From positions 186,001 to 250,000 of the forward strand of contig NZ_PHRG01000003.1 in the NCBI RefSeq assembly GCF_002803605.1: a stretch of DNA of 64,000 nt, in the 5' to 3' direction. This DNA is from Acinetobacter pseudolwoffii. Lineage in GTDB: Bacteria > Pseudomonadota > Gammaproteobacteria > Pseudomonadales > Moraxellaceae. Position 1 is the stretch's first letter, and each line of letters begins with the position of its first letter. Below are positions 56,910 through 63,987 of the stretch, piece by piece. A model generated the notes under the pieces. It worked only from the letters and a program-made list of their open reading frames with translations. It was not told where the DNA came from and ran no database searches. A program made the position numbers and the translations under genes.

Positions 56910-56932
56910 CCAGGTAGTTGTCGCTACGCTGG
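56910..56932 (-). promoter_or_regulatory. Leader hairpin of leftward operon
   Basis: CCAG...CTGG outer stem and TAG...CTA inner stem between pL and the first leftward gene. On the plus strand it is followed by GGCTTTTTATT, so it could also stop transcription coming from the left. Confidence 0.4.
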
Positions 56933-56956
56933 GGCTTTTTATTGTTTACGATTTTT

Positions 56957-56985
56957 ATGTTAATTATAGTTAACTATTTAGTCAA
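56957..56985 (-). promoter_or_regulatory. pL-like promoter with embedded operator
   Basis: On the minus strand TTGACT (56985-56980), 17-base spacer and TAACAT (56962-56957). The operator-like site at 56959-56974 fills the spacer and -10 region. Confidence 0.6.
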
Positions 56986-57018
56986 GAGATGAGTTGAATA
57001 AAGTTTACTTTAGTTAAT
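56959..57018. promoter_or_regulatory. OL-like operator pair
   Basis: GTTAATTATAGTTAAC (56959-56974) is a perfect GTTAA-N6-TTAAC inverted repeat; GTTTACTTTAGTTAAT (57003-57018) is a related copy. They lie between the leftward genes and the repressor gene. Confidence 0.6.
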
Positions 57019-57026
57019 TTAGACGC

Positions 57027-57052
57027 AAAAAAACCCCCTTTAAAAGGAGGTT
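57027..57052 (-). terminator. Terminator of repressor gene
   Basis: On the minus strand AACCTCCTT / AAGGGGGTT stem (one mismatch) followed by seven T. Confidence 0.75.
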
Positions 57053-57101
57053 AATTTGTTAATAAATGTAAATCAGAGAATTTGTGCTTAAATTTTTAAA
57101 G

Positions 57102-57794
57102 TTAATCTGCGAAATTTAATGACTTACTTAGGATCGCTTCAGCCTTGCCATAAATTTCACATACATCAGGTTCAATGAAGTCGACCATATTTGTAAAGGG
57201 AGCCTCTTTATTGATGGGTTGTAAATAATCACCAGAGGTGTCTTTGTGTAAAACACGCAGTACTGGGTTATTTTTTATTATTGCCAAGACTAGGTCTCCA
57301 TTTTCATAAGACGCTGGTTTAAAATTAATAGCAACAAGTGATGTTGGTGGGATTCTCGGAAGGTTAGCATTGCCGATATCCTTTACCCAAACCCCATCTC
57401 CTTGCTCAATTCCTTTTGGAAGAGGCATCACTTCCAGATCAGAAGGTAGAGTAAGTTCTTTATTGTTACCACTTTTTGCTACGTGCATTTGCAAAGATTC
57501 TCCTATTTCTACAAGGTTTATAATTGGTCCATAACGCACTCTCGAATGTGAAGAATCTTTACTTTCTTGAGAGTGCGATATTTGAATAGGTTCTTTTCCT
57601 GATAAGAGATATTCAACTGATGTATCTAATAGTTTTGCTAAATCATGAATATATTTTGATGAAGGTACACTTTCTCCTTTTGTCCACTTTGTTACAGCTG
57701 CTTTACTAACCTTTAAAAATCTCGATATATCTGCACCAGATATATGTCTGCTTTCCATTAGGTGGATTAAGCGATCTGCAAAATAAAAACCCAT
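57102..57794 (-). CDS. CI-like phage repressor (XRE HTH plus S24-like domain)
   Basis: 230 residues. HTH at about 18-40 (ISGADISRFLKVSKAAVTKW), then linker and a C-terminal LexA/S24-like domain (about 110-225) with ASYENGDLVLAII and YLQPINKEAP. The region equivalent to the catalytic Ser (GNSM in lambda) reads GNAN, and the lysine position reads PVLRVL, so self-cleavage may be lost. No clear AG/CG cleavage site was seen in the linker. Terminator downstream on the same strand; flanked by OL- and OR-like sites. Confidence 0.82.
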   Translation of the reverse strand: MGFYFADRLIHLMESRHISGADISRFLKVSKAAVTKWTKGESVPSSKYIHDLAKLLDTSVEYLLSGKEPIQISHSQESKDSSHSRVRYGPIINLVEIGESLQMHVAKSGNNKELTLPSDLEVMPLPKGIEQGDGVWVKDIGNANLPRIPPTSLVAINFKPASYENGDLVLAIIKNNPVLRVLHKDTSGDYLQPINKEAPFTNMVDFIEPDVCEIYGKAEAILSKSLNFAD

Positions 57795-57875
57795 GTGATG
57801 ATCTCCGATTTATTTTTTTACAAGGCTCATCTGAGTCCTCATACATATGTCTTGTGGCTTAAACCTGCCACCAAG

Positions 57876-57986
57876 GTTTACTTAAATAATTTAGTTAACG
57901 AATTTAGATGTTTAAACCCCCAAACGTTAACTTATATTAACACTGGTTGTTGAAGCTTGCATTGACCTGTGTTAACTTAAATAAAC
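57876..57986. promoter_or_regulatory. OR-like operator region
   Basis: Three 16-base sites: GTTTACTTAAATAATT (57876-57891), GTTAACTTATATTAAC (57926-57941, perfect GTTAA-N6-TTAAC) and GTTAACTTAAATAAAC (57971-57986). The last lies within a TTGACC (57962-57967), 17 bases, ACTAAA (57985-57990) promoter for the Cro-like gene. These match the two OL copies. Confidence 0.6.
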
Positions 57987-58012
57987 TAAAAAAGTAAATT
58001 AAAGTGAACGAA

Positions 58013-58198
58013 ATGAAGGTGTCTGATTTAAAGAAATTTTATGGAGTGAGCTCCAACATAGAGCTTTCTAAAAAAATCAAACGAACGCGAGTGACTATTT
58101 GGAAGTGGCAAAAGCAAGGAATTCCAGTACGAACTCAGGCCGTATTTGAAGTTGAATCGCAAGGGCGGTTGAAGGCTGAGCTTTCAAGAGCTTCTTAA
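58013..58198 (+). CDS. Cro-like regulator
   Basis: 61 residues, starting MKVSDLKKFYGVSSNIELSK. The segment GVSSNIELSKKIKRTRVTIWKWQ reads as a YdaS-like helix-turn-helix. First gene rightward of the repressor. An in-frame GTG three codons upstream is less likely than this ATG. Confidence 0.78.
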   Translation: MKVSDLKKFYGVSSNIELSKKIKRTRVTIWKWQKQGIPVRTQAVFEVESQGRLKAELSRAS

Positions 58199-58234
58199 TT
58201 TTTGGTGGGTGGTATGAGCATGCACATCAAATAC

Positions 58235-58264
58235 AAAAAAGCCCATCTGCTGTAACAGATGAGC
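58235..58264 (-). terminator. Minus-strand terminator between cro and rha
   Basis: GCCCATCTG / CAGATGAGC stem with one mismatch, CTGTAA loop, and a U tract (six T) only on the minus strand. No minus-strand gene lies upstream of it. Confidence 0.55.
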
Positions 58265-58295
58265 TCGATGTTCAAAATCTTGAAGGAAGTGAACA

Positions 58296-58955
58296 ATGAA
58301 TATGTTAGCACAAACTAAATTCAACTTAAAAACAATGAGTACTCGAGAGGTTTCGAGTATGTCTGGTAAGCAGCACTCTCATGTTATTCGGGATGCCAAA
58401 CAAGTAATTGATCAGATTATAGATGATCCAAATTTGGATGATCCTTTTTTTCAAACTATTCAGGATGGGCGTGGCTACATATCTGAAATCCATATGGATC
58501 GGAATTTAACTTTGTGTTTGGTTTCTGGATATAGCGTCTCACTTCGCATGGCGATAATCAGAAGGTGGGATGAACTAGAAAACCAAAACGCCATCCAACT
58601 TCCTCAAACATTTGCAGAAGCACTTCAATTAGCAGCCGATCAGGCTCGAAAAATTGAACTCGACAAGCCAAAAGTGGAGTACTACGAAAAAATCGTAGTA
58701 CGTGACACCTTGCTTAACGCCACTCAAGTAGCCCAGAAACTTCGAATGTCAGCCATGGCAATGAATAAATACCTTGATCAATTCGATGTGTATAGCCGTG
58801 GTGTCAAACGTGCGCGTGTATTCCAGCAATGGTTTATTGATAAAGGCTTTGGTGAGCTTAAGCAAACTGAGCTTGGATTTTCTCAACCAATGTTCACTAC
58901 AAAAGGCGAAGCATGGGTAATTGAGAAGCTTACAAGTGAAGGAGTGGTGGTATGA
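58296..58955 (+). CDS. Rha-type phage regulator with KilAC domain
   Basis: 219 residues. N-terminal Rha domain (MSTREVSSMSGKQHSHVIRD, then RNLTLCLVSGYSVSLRMAII) and C-terminal KilAC/ANT (VVRDTLLNATQVAQKLRMSA, VYSRGVKRARVFQQWFIDKG). Such proteins act as antirepressors or host-response regulators. The stop overlaps the next gene by four bases. GGAAGTG lies before the ATG. Confidence 0.85.
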   Translation: MNMLAQTKFNLKTMSTREVSSMSGKQHSHVIRDAKQVIDQIIDDPNLDDPFFQTIQDGRGYISEIHMDRNLTLCLVSGYSVSLRMAIIRRWDELENQNAIQLPQTFAEALQLAADQARKIELDKPKVEYYEKIVVRDTLLNATQVAQKLRMSAMAMNKYLDQFDVYSRGVKRARVFQQWFIDKGFGELKQTELGFSQPMFTTKGEAWVIEKLTSEGVVV

Positions 58956-59764
58956 GTAGTTTTGTTCCTAATAGCTTTCAACTACCTAATGCTCTCATTG
59001 ATGACGGCGTAATGGCTGAAATGAAAGGTGCAGCACTGGCAATCTATATTCTGATTGTTCGCAAAACTCGTGGCTGGCAGAAAGAAACTGATGCAATCAG
59101 TATTTCGCAATTTATGAAATTTACAGGCTATGGAAAAGATGCTGTGATTTCTGGTGCTGAAAAATTAGTTTCACTTGGTTTGGTAGAAAGAATTGGTCGT
59201 GATCACCAGGCAACACTCTACTCCTTAAGTGATCTTGCTGAGCGTGAAATTTCCAACTTGTCGGAAAATCCGACTACTGCAAACTTGTCGGAAAATACGA
59301 CAGGGGTAGTCGGAAAAACCGACATCAACTTGTCGGAAAATCCGACACACAATAACAACTCAAAAACAACTAATACAAAAACAAATAAAGATAAGGGTGA
59401 TCAGAAGAAATCTGGTTCTGAAAAAACTGAGAAATCCACCTCTAAAAAACAACCGTTGTTTGATGCAAAAGCAATTGAGTTACCAGTGAACGTAAATCGT
59501 GATCTATGGATTCAATATGTTGATATGCGAAAAACAATCAAAAAGCCAAACACTGAATTCGCTGTAAAACTTTTAATTAATAAATTAACTGACTTCGGTG
59601 AATTAGCAAATCAAGCGTTGGAATATTCAATTATGGGTGGTTATCCAAGTGTTTACCCACCTAAACAACAAACTCCAGTTCAAAACCAACAGCCAATGCA
59701 GCGCCGTCGCTTTGGCAACCAGGTAGATCCAAATCAGATGCGCACAGTGGGAGAGTCAAACTAA
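58952..59764 (+). CDS. Lambda O-like replication initiator
   Basis: 270 residues. The N-terminal winged helix (about 1-100) matches phage replication protein O (RKTRGWQKETDAISISQFMK, GLVERIG). The middle (about 100-135) repeats NLSENPT and is encoded by the origin iterons. The C-terminal part after about 170 should contact the helicase loader. Overlaps rha by four bases. Confidence 0.85.
   Translation: MSSFVPNSFQLPNALIDDGVMAEMKGAALAIYILIVRKTRGWQKETDAISISQFMKFTGYGKDAVISGAEKLVSLGLVERIGRDHQATLYSLSDLAEREISNLSENPTTANLSENTTGVVGKTDINLSENPTHNNNSKTTNTKTNKDKGDQKKSGSEKTEKSTSKKQPLFDAKAIELPVNVNRDLWIQYVDMRKTIKKPNTEFAVKLLINKLTDFGELANQALEYSIMGGYPSVYPPKQQTPVQNQQPMQRRRFGNQVDPNQMRTVGESN
59260..59346. repeat. 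Four iterons inside the O-like gene: phage origin
   Basis: GTCGGAAAATCCGAC at 59260-59274 and 59332-59346, GTCGGAAAATACGAC at 59287-59301, GTCGGAAAAACCGAC at 59309-59323. Each is an inverted repeat GTCGG-N5-CCGAC (one imperfect), spaced 22-27 bases start to start. An A-rich stretch follows (about 59347-59400), as in lambda ori where four iterons precede an AT-rich unwinding region in gene O. Confidence 0.75.
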
Positions 59765-60369
59765 TGAGCAATATTCAATTATTCGAGAACGCTTTTGCTG
59801 TGAACTTTCCAGTTGAAGTAGCAGAACTGGTTTTAAACCGCATTGGTGATGTCTACGGCGCTGAGTTCACTAAAAAATACGCAGGTTATTCAGATGAAGA
59901 GCTTGTTCAGTTGGCATGCACTGTTTTGAGTGGCCTGACTCCGGCTGATATCACTCGCGGCATCTTGCGTATGAATTCTGAAGAGTGGTGTCCAAACCTT
60001 CCGAAATTCCGTAGCTGGTGTGAACAAGGTGGTGACTGGTGGACTGCAGATATGGCATGGGCCAAAGCGTTGCAGTTTGAAAATGATAAAAAATCGGAAA
60101 TTACGACACTTGCGAAACGTAGCCTGGATGAAGTGCGCCATATCCTCAACGTAGAGGGGCAGAAAGCAGCGCATTACGCCTTTAATGCGATTTATCAGGA
60201 CTACCTTGCCCGGGCTAAGGAAAAAGGCCGTGTGCAGGAAATGTGGAAGAAAGAGGGCAAGACTAAGTCTTTAATTTATGACGAGCGCAATCGTAAAGGA
60301 GTGCCGTGTCCGCCTGAGTTGGCTGCAAAAGTGAAAGGTGCTTTTAAGCGTGCGGGGAGAGCAGCATGA
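59764..60369 (+). CDS. Lambda P-like replication protein (helicase loader-like)
   Basis: 201 residues. The segment LTPADITRGILRMNSEEW and PNLPKFRSWCEQGG matches the layout of lambda P (GMRVARRQNRPFLPSPGQFVAWC). Expected to bring DnaB to the O complex. Starts TAATG after the O-like gene. Distant match, so the role is inferred mainly from position. Confidence 0.7.
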   Translation: MSNIQLFENAFAVNFPVEVAELVLNRIGDVYGAEFTKKYAGYSDEELVQLACTVLSGLTPADITRGILRMNSEEWCPNLPKFRSWCEQGGDWWTADMAWAKALQFENDKKSEITTLAKRSLDEVRHILNVEGQKAAHYAFNAIYQDYLARAKEKGRVQEMWKKEGKTKSLIYDERNRKGVPCPPELAAKVKGAFKRAGRAA

Positions 60370-60902
60370 ACGAGATCCTAGAACAGCGCATCACATCAAT
60401 ACAGATGGGCAAAAACATTACTCATGCACAGATGGAAGCTAAACGTGGTTTGCGTGACCAGCTGGAGCGTGACTTGGAGGAATTCTTTACACGTGGTGGT
60501 GAGGTTAAGAAATTAGATCGCGGCTTTACTCATTTTAAAAATGGCATTCTTCCAGCAGGCGCTGCAAATGCTGTGAGAAGTGAGCAGGATCGGATTGATC
60601 GCGAAAAGGCCATTGAAGCGAAGAATGAAGAAATTCGAAAGCATAAGGCGGCCCTTAAAGAGCAACGCCGATTAGCATCAAAACAAAAGGTTGAGGCTCA
60701 AATGAAAGAACAGGCTGAGGTACTAGGTCGGTTTGTTAGTAAGTACCCAACCAAGGAAGACTTTAAGCGACTTTCTGAAATAGTGGGTTATCAAACTCGA
60801 CATTTGCGTGATGCTGCGAGAGGCCATACGAAACTTGCTGTTGATCGATGGGAATTGGTTAAGAAGGCTGTGAAAACTTTTAAATCGGTAGGTGCTGTAT
60901 GA
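60366..60902 (+). CDS. Phage coiled-coil protein, unknown
   Basis: 178 residues with a charged helical stretch (about 70-110, IEAKNEEIRKHKAALKEQRR) and a C-terminal part (DFKRLSEIVGYQTRHLRDAA) that may be a helix-turn-helix. Overlaps both neighbours by four bases. Confidence 0.55.
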   Translation: MNEILEQRITSIQMGKNITHAQMEAKRGLRDQLERDLEEFFTRGGEVKKLDRGFTHFKNGILPAGAANAVRSEQDRIDREKAIEAKNEEIRKHKAALKEQRRLASKQKVEAQMKEQAEVLGRFVSKYPTKEDFKRLSEIVGYQTRHLRDAARGHTKLAVDRWELVKKAVKTFKSVGAV

Positions 60903-61159
60903 ATTTAATCGAAAAATATGGCGTAGATGCTCAAGGCTTGGTGCGGCGCTATGGTGGCATAGAAAGGTGCCGTGAGATTGTGGAAAAGGCTCCAGAAGGT
61001 GCGGAGTGCTACTCGTGGCGTTTGGGGGATTCTGGCATTAGAGACAAAACGGTTTACCTGGATGATCTGAGAGCGGCAATCGCCGATCACGACCGCATTG
61101 ATACATGCAGTGATATCAAGAACCACATCAGCCCGAATACGGTAGTAATCAATCAATGA
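60899..61159 (+). CDS. Small phage protein, unknown
   Basis: 86 residues, MNLIEKYGVDAQGLVRRYGG start; YGVDAQGLVRRYGGIERC could be a helix-turn-helix-like unit. Overlaps by four bases on both sides. Confidence 0.5.
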   Translation: MNLIEKYGVDAQGLVRRYGGIERCREIVEKAPEGAECYSWRLGDSGIRDKTVYLDDLRAAIADHDRIDTCSDIKNHISPNTVVINQ

Positions 61160-61512
61160 AAATTCATGACCGCGTAAAAGTTAATTTTATTTCTGAATCG
61201 AGTACTGATTTTTCAGGAAAGCAATTCACTGGTGAAGGAATTATTGATCGTATTGAAGATGGTCGTGTATTTGGCCGTTTAGATACAGGCATTCCGTTTA
61301 TGTGCGCCGTAGCTGATGTGACCATCATTAAACAACAAGATAAGCGCAAAGAATTTGAAACCTTTTTTGCTGCCCAACCATTTTACCTTCAGCTTAGATT
61401 TATCTACGGCGAGCGCTTATTTGATTTTGATCAGGGGATTGGGTACCGCAATTTAACGGTGCAGATCGCATATGTGTGTTGGTGCAAAGGGGATAAGGAG
61501 TTTGTGATTTGA
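61156..61512 (+). CDS. Small phage protein, unknown
   Basis: 118 residues. A beta-rich first half (GEGIIDRIEDGRVFGRLDTG) and a C-terminal part with YLQLRFIYGERLFDFDQG, similar in style to other phage proteins between P and Q. Stop overlaps the TTG start of the resolvase. Confidence 0.5.
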   Translation: MKIHDRVKVNFISESSTDFSGKQFTGEGIIDRIEDGRVFGRLDTGIPFMCAVADVTIIKQQDKRKEFETFFAAQPFYLQLRFIYGERLFDFDQGIGYRNLTVQIAYVCWCKGDKEFVI

Positions 61513-61940
61513 AAATCCTCATCGGCATCGATACAGGAGTTAAAACCGGTTACGCCGTGGCAATGGACCATGGCACCGGTGGGGAGTTGCACCAGGTGGA
61601 GTGCTTAAGCATCACCAAGGCAATGCGGGCTGTTCAGGAAATAAAAGCAATTCATGGGAAAGATAATTTAAAGCTGTATATCGAAGATGCACGAAAACGT
61701 ACTTGGTTTACAGGTGGTAAGGAAAAAGCTCAAGGCGTGGGGTCGGTAAAGCGTGATGCGCAGATCTGGGAGGACTGGTGTATAGAACAAGAGTTCAATT
61801 ACATCATGGTTCACCCAAAAGCAAATGCTACTAAAACCAAAGCGGATCTATTTAAGAAGATTACCGGTTGGACTGGCCGCACGAATGAGCATGCACGTGA
61901 TGCAGCAATGTTGGTTTTTAAAAGATTTTGGAAGATTTGA
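61509..61940 (+). CDS. RuvC-like Holliday junction resolvase (phage)
   Basis: 143 residues. RNase H-fold acidic residues: Asp8 in LIGIDTGVKTGYAV, Glu in LYIEDAR, and His/Asp in EHARDAAMLVF near the C-terminus, the RuvC pattern. Would cut branched intermediates in replication or packaging (cf. lambda Rap). Start is TTG with AAGGAG eight bases upstream. Confidence 0.75.
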   Translation: MKILIGIDTGVKTGYAVAMDHGTGGELHQVECLSITKAMRAVQEIKAIHGKDNLKLYIEDARKRTWFTGGKEKAQGVGSVKRDAQIWEDWCIEQEFNYIMVHPKANATKTKADLFKKITGWTGRTNEHARDAAMLVFKRFWKI

Positions 61941-61953
61941 GGGAAGAATATAA

Positions 61954-62358
61954 ATGAGCGCAATTGTAGAAGTAAAACCAACGGTTCGAATGATGCAGAA
62001 TGAATTGGCGCAGTGGGGTAAATGGGCGCGTCATGCTTCATACAATCCAAGTGAATTGACTTATACCTCACCTACTTATGGTTTGATGCGTTTGAAAGAG
62101 GGGCAGAAGTCGTCAGGTATTCAGGTGATGCTGGATGATGATGCTTTGGTTGCTGTTGATCACCTGGTGACGCAGTTGCGCTTTTCACGGCCAGATCTGT
62201 ACCAGTGGATTGAGTTCCATTATTTGAAAGGGTATCCGATCGCCGTATTGGCAAGTAAGACCAAGGTGGCTCGATATAAGATTGATGGGTATTTATTGGC
62301 GGCTGAGAGTTGGTTGGATTGTCAACTAGGGAATCTAGCTAAAAATTTAATGACTTAA
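61954..62358 (+). CDS. Q-like antitermination protein
   Basis: 134 residues of the phage antitermination Q type: WGKWARHASYNPSELTY start and a sigma-like HTH near the end (WIEFHYLKGYPIAVLASKTK, VARYKIDGYLLAAESWLDCQ). Should let RNA polymerase pass late terminators. Its target unit may be the region at 63481. Confidence 0.8.
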   Translation: MSAIVEVKPTVRMMQNELAQWGKWARHASYNPSELTYTSPTYGLMRLKEGQKSSGIQVMLDDDALVAVDHLVTQLRFSRPDLYQWIEFHYLKGYPIAVLASKTKVARYKIDGYLLAAESWLDCQLGNLAKNLMT

Positions 62359-62377
62359 GATAGTAAATGTTTATAAT
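62350..62377 (+). promoter_or_regulatory. Promoter-like sequence of gene 62416
   Basis: ATGACT (62350-62355), 16-base spacer, TATAAT (62372-62377), starting in the last codons of Q. An own promoter is typical of moron genes. Confidence 0.4.
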
Positions 62378-62415
62378 TACGACAATTTTTATACAGTAAA
62401 ATTCTCGGAATTATC

Positions 62416-63480
62416 ATGACCACTGATAAGCTAATTATAAATAGTGAAGATGAAGCTTTAGAATTATTAGGCCGAGTACTCCGAGGGGAAGAAAAACTTG
62501 ATATTCGTAATATTGAATTTGGTGATTGGGCAAAGCTAAAAATTCGTTTAACAGGGGATGACTTTCACTCCAGTATCAACGCTACTGTAATGAAGGGTTT
62601 GTTAGCGTTACAGGATGGTATCTATCAATCTTATGCGATAGCAAAAGATATGGACTCAACAAGGTTCTTAACGCAACAAGAGCGTTCGGATCTTGAAATA
62701 GATATCGAAGTTAGTGAAGGAAGTTCGATTCTAGGAGTTGATCTTCAAGAATTAGGTGAAAAGTTTATTACATCTACGGTGGATAAAATGCCTGGCGAAT
62801 ATATATTAATTGTTTTTATATTGTTTGGTCTTGGGTGGGCTAGCAATAAAGCATGGGCTACTTATATCCAAGCAAAAAGTAGTGAAAAAATTACAGAGCT
62901 TGAAGGCGCTGTGAAGCTAGATGAGCAAAAACAAAATATGCTCCACCAGCTTGAGGTGTTAAAAGAGGCTAATTCTAATGCATTAGAACACGCTAAAATC
63001 AATCAAGAAAATATGAAGTTGTTTACTCAAGCTATAGCAATGAACCCTAAGCTAAAGCAAATTGCTGAGGTGGTTGATGACTCAAAAGAAACTATGATAC
63101 GAGCAATGGCTAACTCTGGAGCTGAAACAGTAGAGTTTCAGGGAATTGCTTTAGAAACTTCGGTGGCTAAAGAGCTTGTAACAACGCCGAAGAATAAATG
63201 GCTGCCTTCAAGATTGGATGGGGTATACCAAATTATTAATATCGATTATTCGAATACCGAGGCATATCGTATAAAGCTGAAGGATACTTCTAGTGATTTT
63301 GAAATTACAGCAATTTTCGAAGATTTAACTTCGAACAATGAGAATATTGATTTATTGACCACAGTTGCAAATTCTCGATTACCAATTCGTGTGAATATGA
63401 ATGTTAGTAAATTTGGAGATAGCTATAAAGATGCGACTATTGTTAGCATTGCAAGTCTTCAAGAAGAAATGCCAGATTAA
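62416..63480 (+). CDS. Unrecognised one-pass membrane protein, prophage moron candidate
   Basis: 354 residues. Acidic N-terminal part (about 1-125), one transmembrane helix (about 128-152: YILIVFILFGLGWASNKAWATY), a coiled coil (about 155-215, QKQNMLHQLEVLKEANSN) and a C-terminal beta-rich domain (about 240-350, DGVYQIINIDYSNTEAYRIK). No signal peptide. Lies between Q and the late leader, where morons often sit, with its own promoter-like sequence. No family recognised; defence or exclusion role is speculation. Confidence 0.65.
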   Translation: MTTDKLIINSEDEALELLGRVLRGEEKLDIRNIEFGDWAKLKIRLTGDDFHSSINATVMKGLLALQDGIYQSYAIAKDMDSTRFLTQQERSDLEIDIEVSEGSSILGVDLQELGEKFITSTVDKMPGEYILIVFILFGLGWASNKAWATYIQAKSSEKITELEGAVKLDEQKQNMLHQLEVLKEANSNALEHAKINQENMKLFTQAIAMNPKLKQIAEVVDDSKETMIRAMANSGAETVEFQGIALETSVAKELVTTPKNKWLPSRLDGVYQIINIDYSNTEAYRIKLKDTSSDFEITAIFEDLTSNNENIDLLTTVANSRLPIRVNMNVSKFGDSYKDATIVSIASLQEEMPD

Positions 63481-63627
63481 TTGACTTGTATACAGCAACA
63501 TGGCATATTTGTGTTATGGTTGGCGAAGTTATACAGCGTTGACCATATTGGATTGATCTCCAATTTTTGTGCAAGAAAGCTACTGTTTTTGATTGCACCA
63601 AAAAGCCTGCTTAGATGCGGGTTTTTT
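63481..63627 (+). ncRNA. Candidate late-promoter leader RNA (6S/tR'-like)
   Basis: TTGACT (63481-63486), 17-base spacer and CATATT (63504-63509) begin a gene-free unit. Hairpins ATTGGA / TCCAAT (63547-63564) and GTGCAA / TTGCAC (63569-63598) follow, then a terminator at 63603-63627. Layout copies lambda pR' to tR', the target of Q. Confidence 0.4.
63603..63627 (+). terminator. Terminator 1 (tR'-like)
   Basis: AAGCCTGC / GCGGGTTT stem with two G-T pairs, TTAGAT loop, T tract. Confidence 0.7.
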
Positions 63628-63649
63628 AATGCCTGGGCTATTTGAAAAT

Positions 63650-63677
63650 AAGCTCGCCAAATGGTGGGCTTTTTGAC
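63650..63677 (+). terminator. Terminator 2
   Basis: AAGCTCGCC / GGTGGGCTT stem with G-T pairs, AAAT loop, five T. Its left arm is repeated at 63988. Confidence 0.7.
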
Positions 63678-63734
63678 ATTATTTATTCATAAAATTAAGT
63701 GATAATGCCTTTTTGTTTTTGAGCTCTAATTGAA

Positions 63735-63971
63735 ATGGCGATTTTAACTGTTAAAAAACTAGAAGATACTCTCGGTAAATTAGTGGCTGAAGGCGAAAAG
63801 CCTGAAAAGATTTTATTAGGCTATAAAGCGTATGGCGAGCTAATGAATGATCGTAGCTTTTTTGAGGAAGTGGCTGGCTCGGCAATGGATCCAAACAAAC
63901 GAAAATATAAAAATATTAAAATTAAGGTTACTCAAGACGAATACCAGTTTAACGTAAAATGTCAAAAATAG
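63735..63971 (+). CDS. Small phage protein, unknown
   Basis: 78 residues: MAILTVKKLEDTLGKLVAEG, then DPNKRKYKNIKIKVTQDEYQ. Appears cytoplasmic. It is enclosed by two copies of the same terminator-like sequence, suggesting an independent cassette. Confidence 0.6.
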   Translation: MAILTVKKLEDTLGKLVAEGEKPEKILLGYKAYGELMNDRSFFEEVAGSAMDPNKRKYKNIKIKVTQDEYQFNVKCQK

Positions 63972-63987
63972 GTTTAAGCATCAAGGA

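Noticed and set aside
59221..59346. Iteron DNA as a CRISPR-like or plasmid repeat
   Set aside because: The repeats are 15 bases, palindromic, in frame in an O-like gene and only 7-12 bases apart, so phage origin is the better reading.
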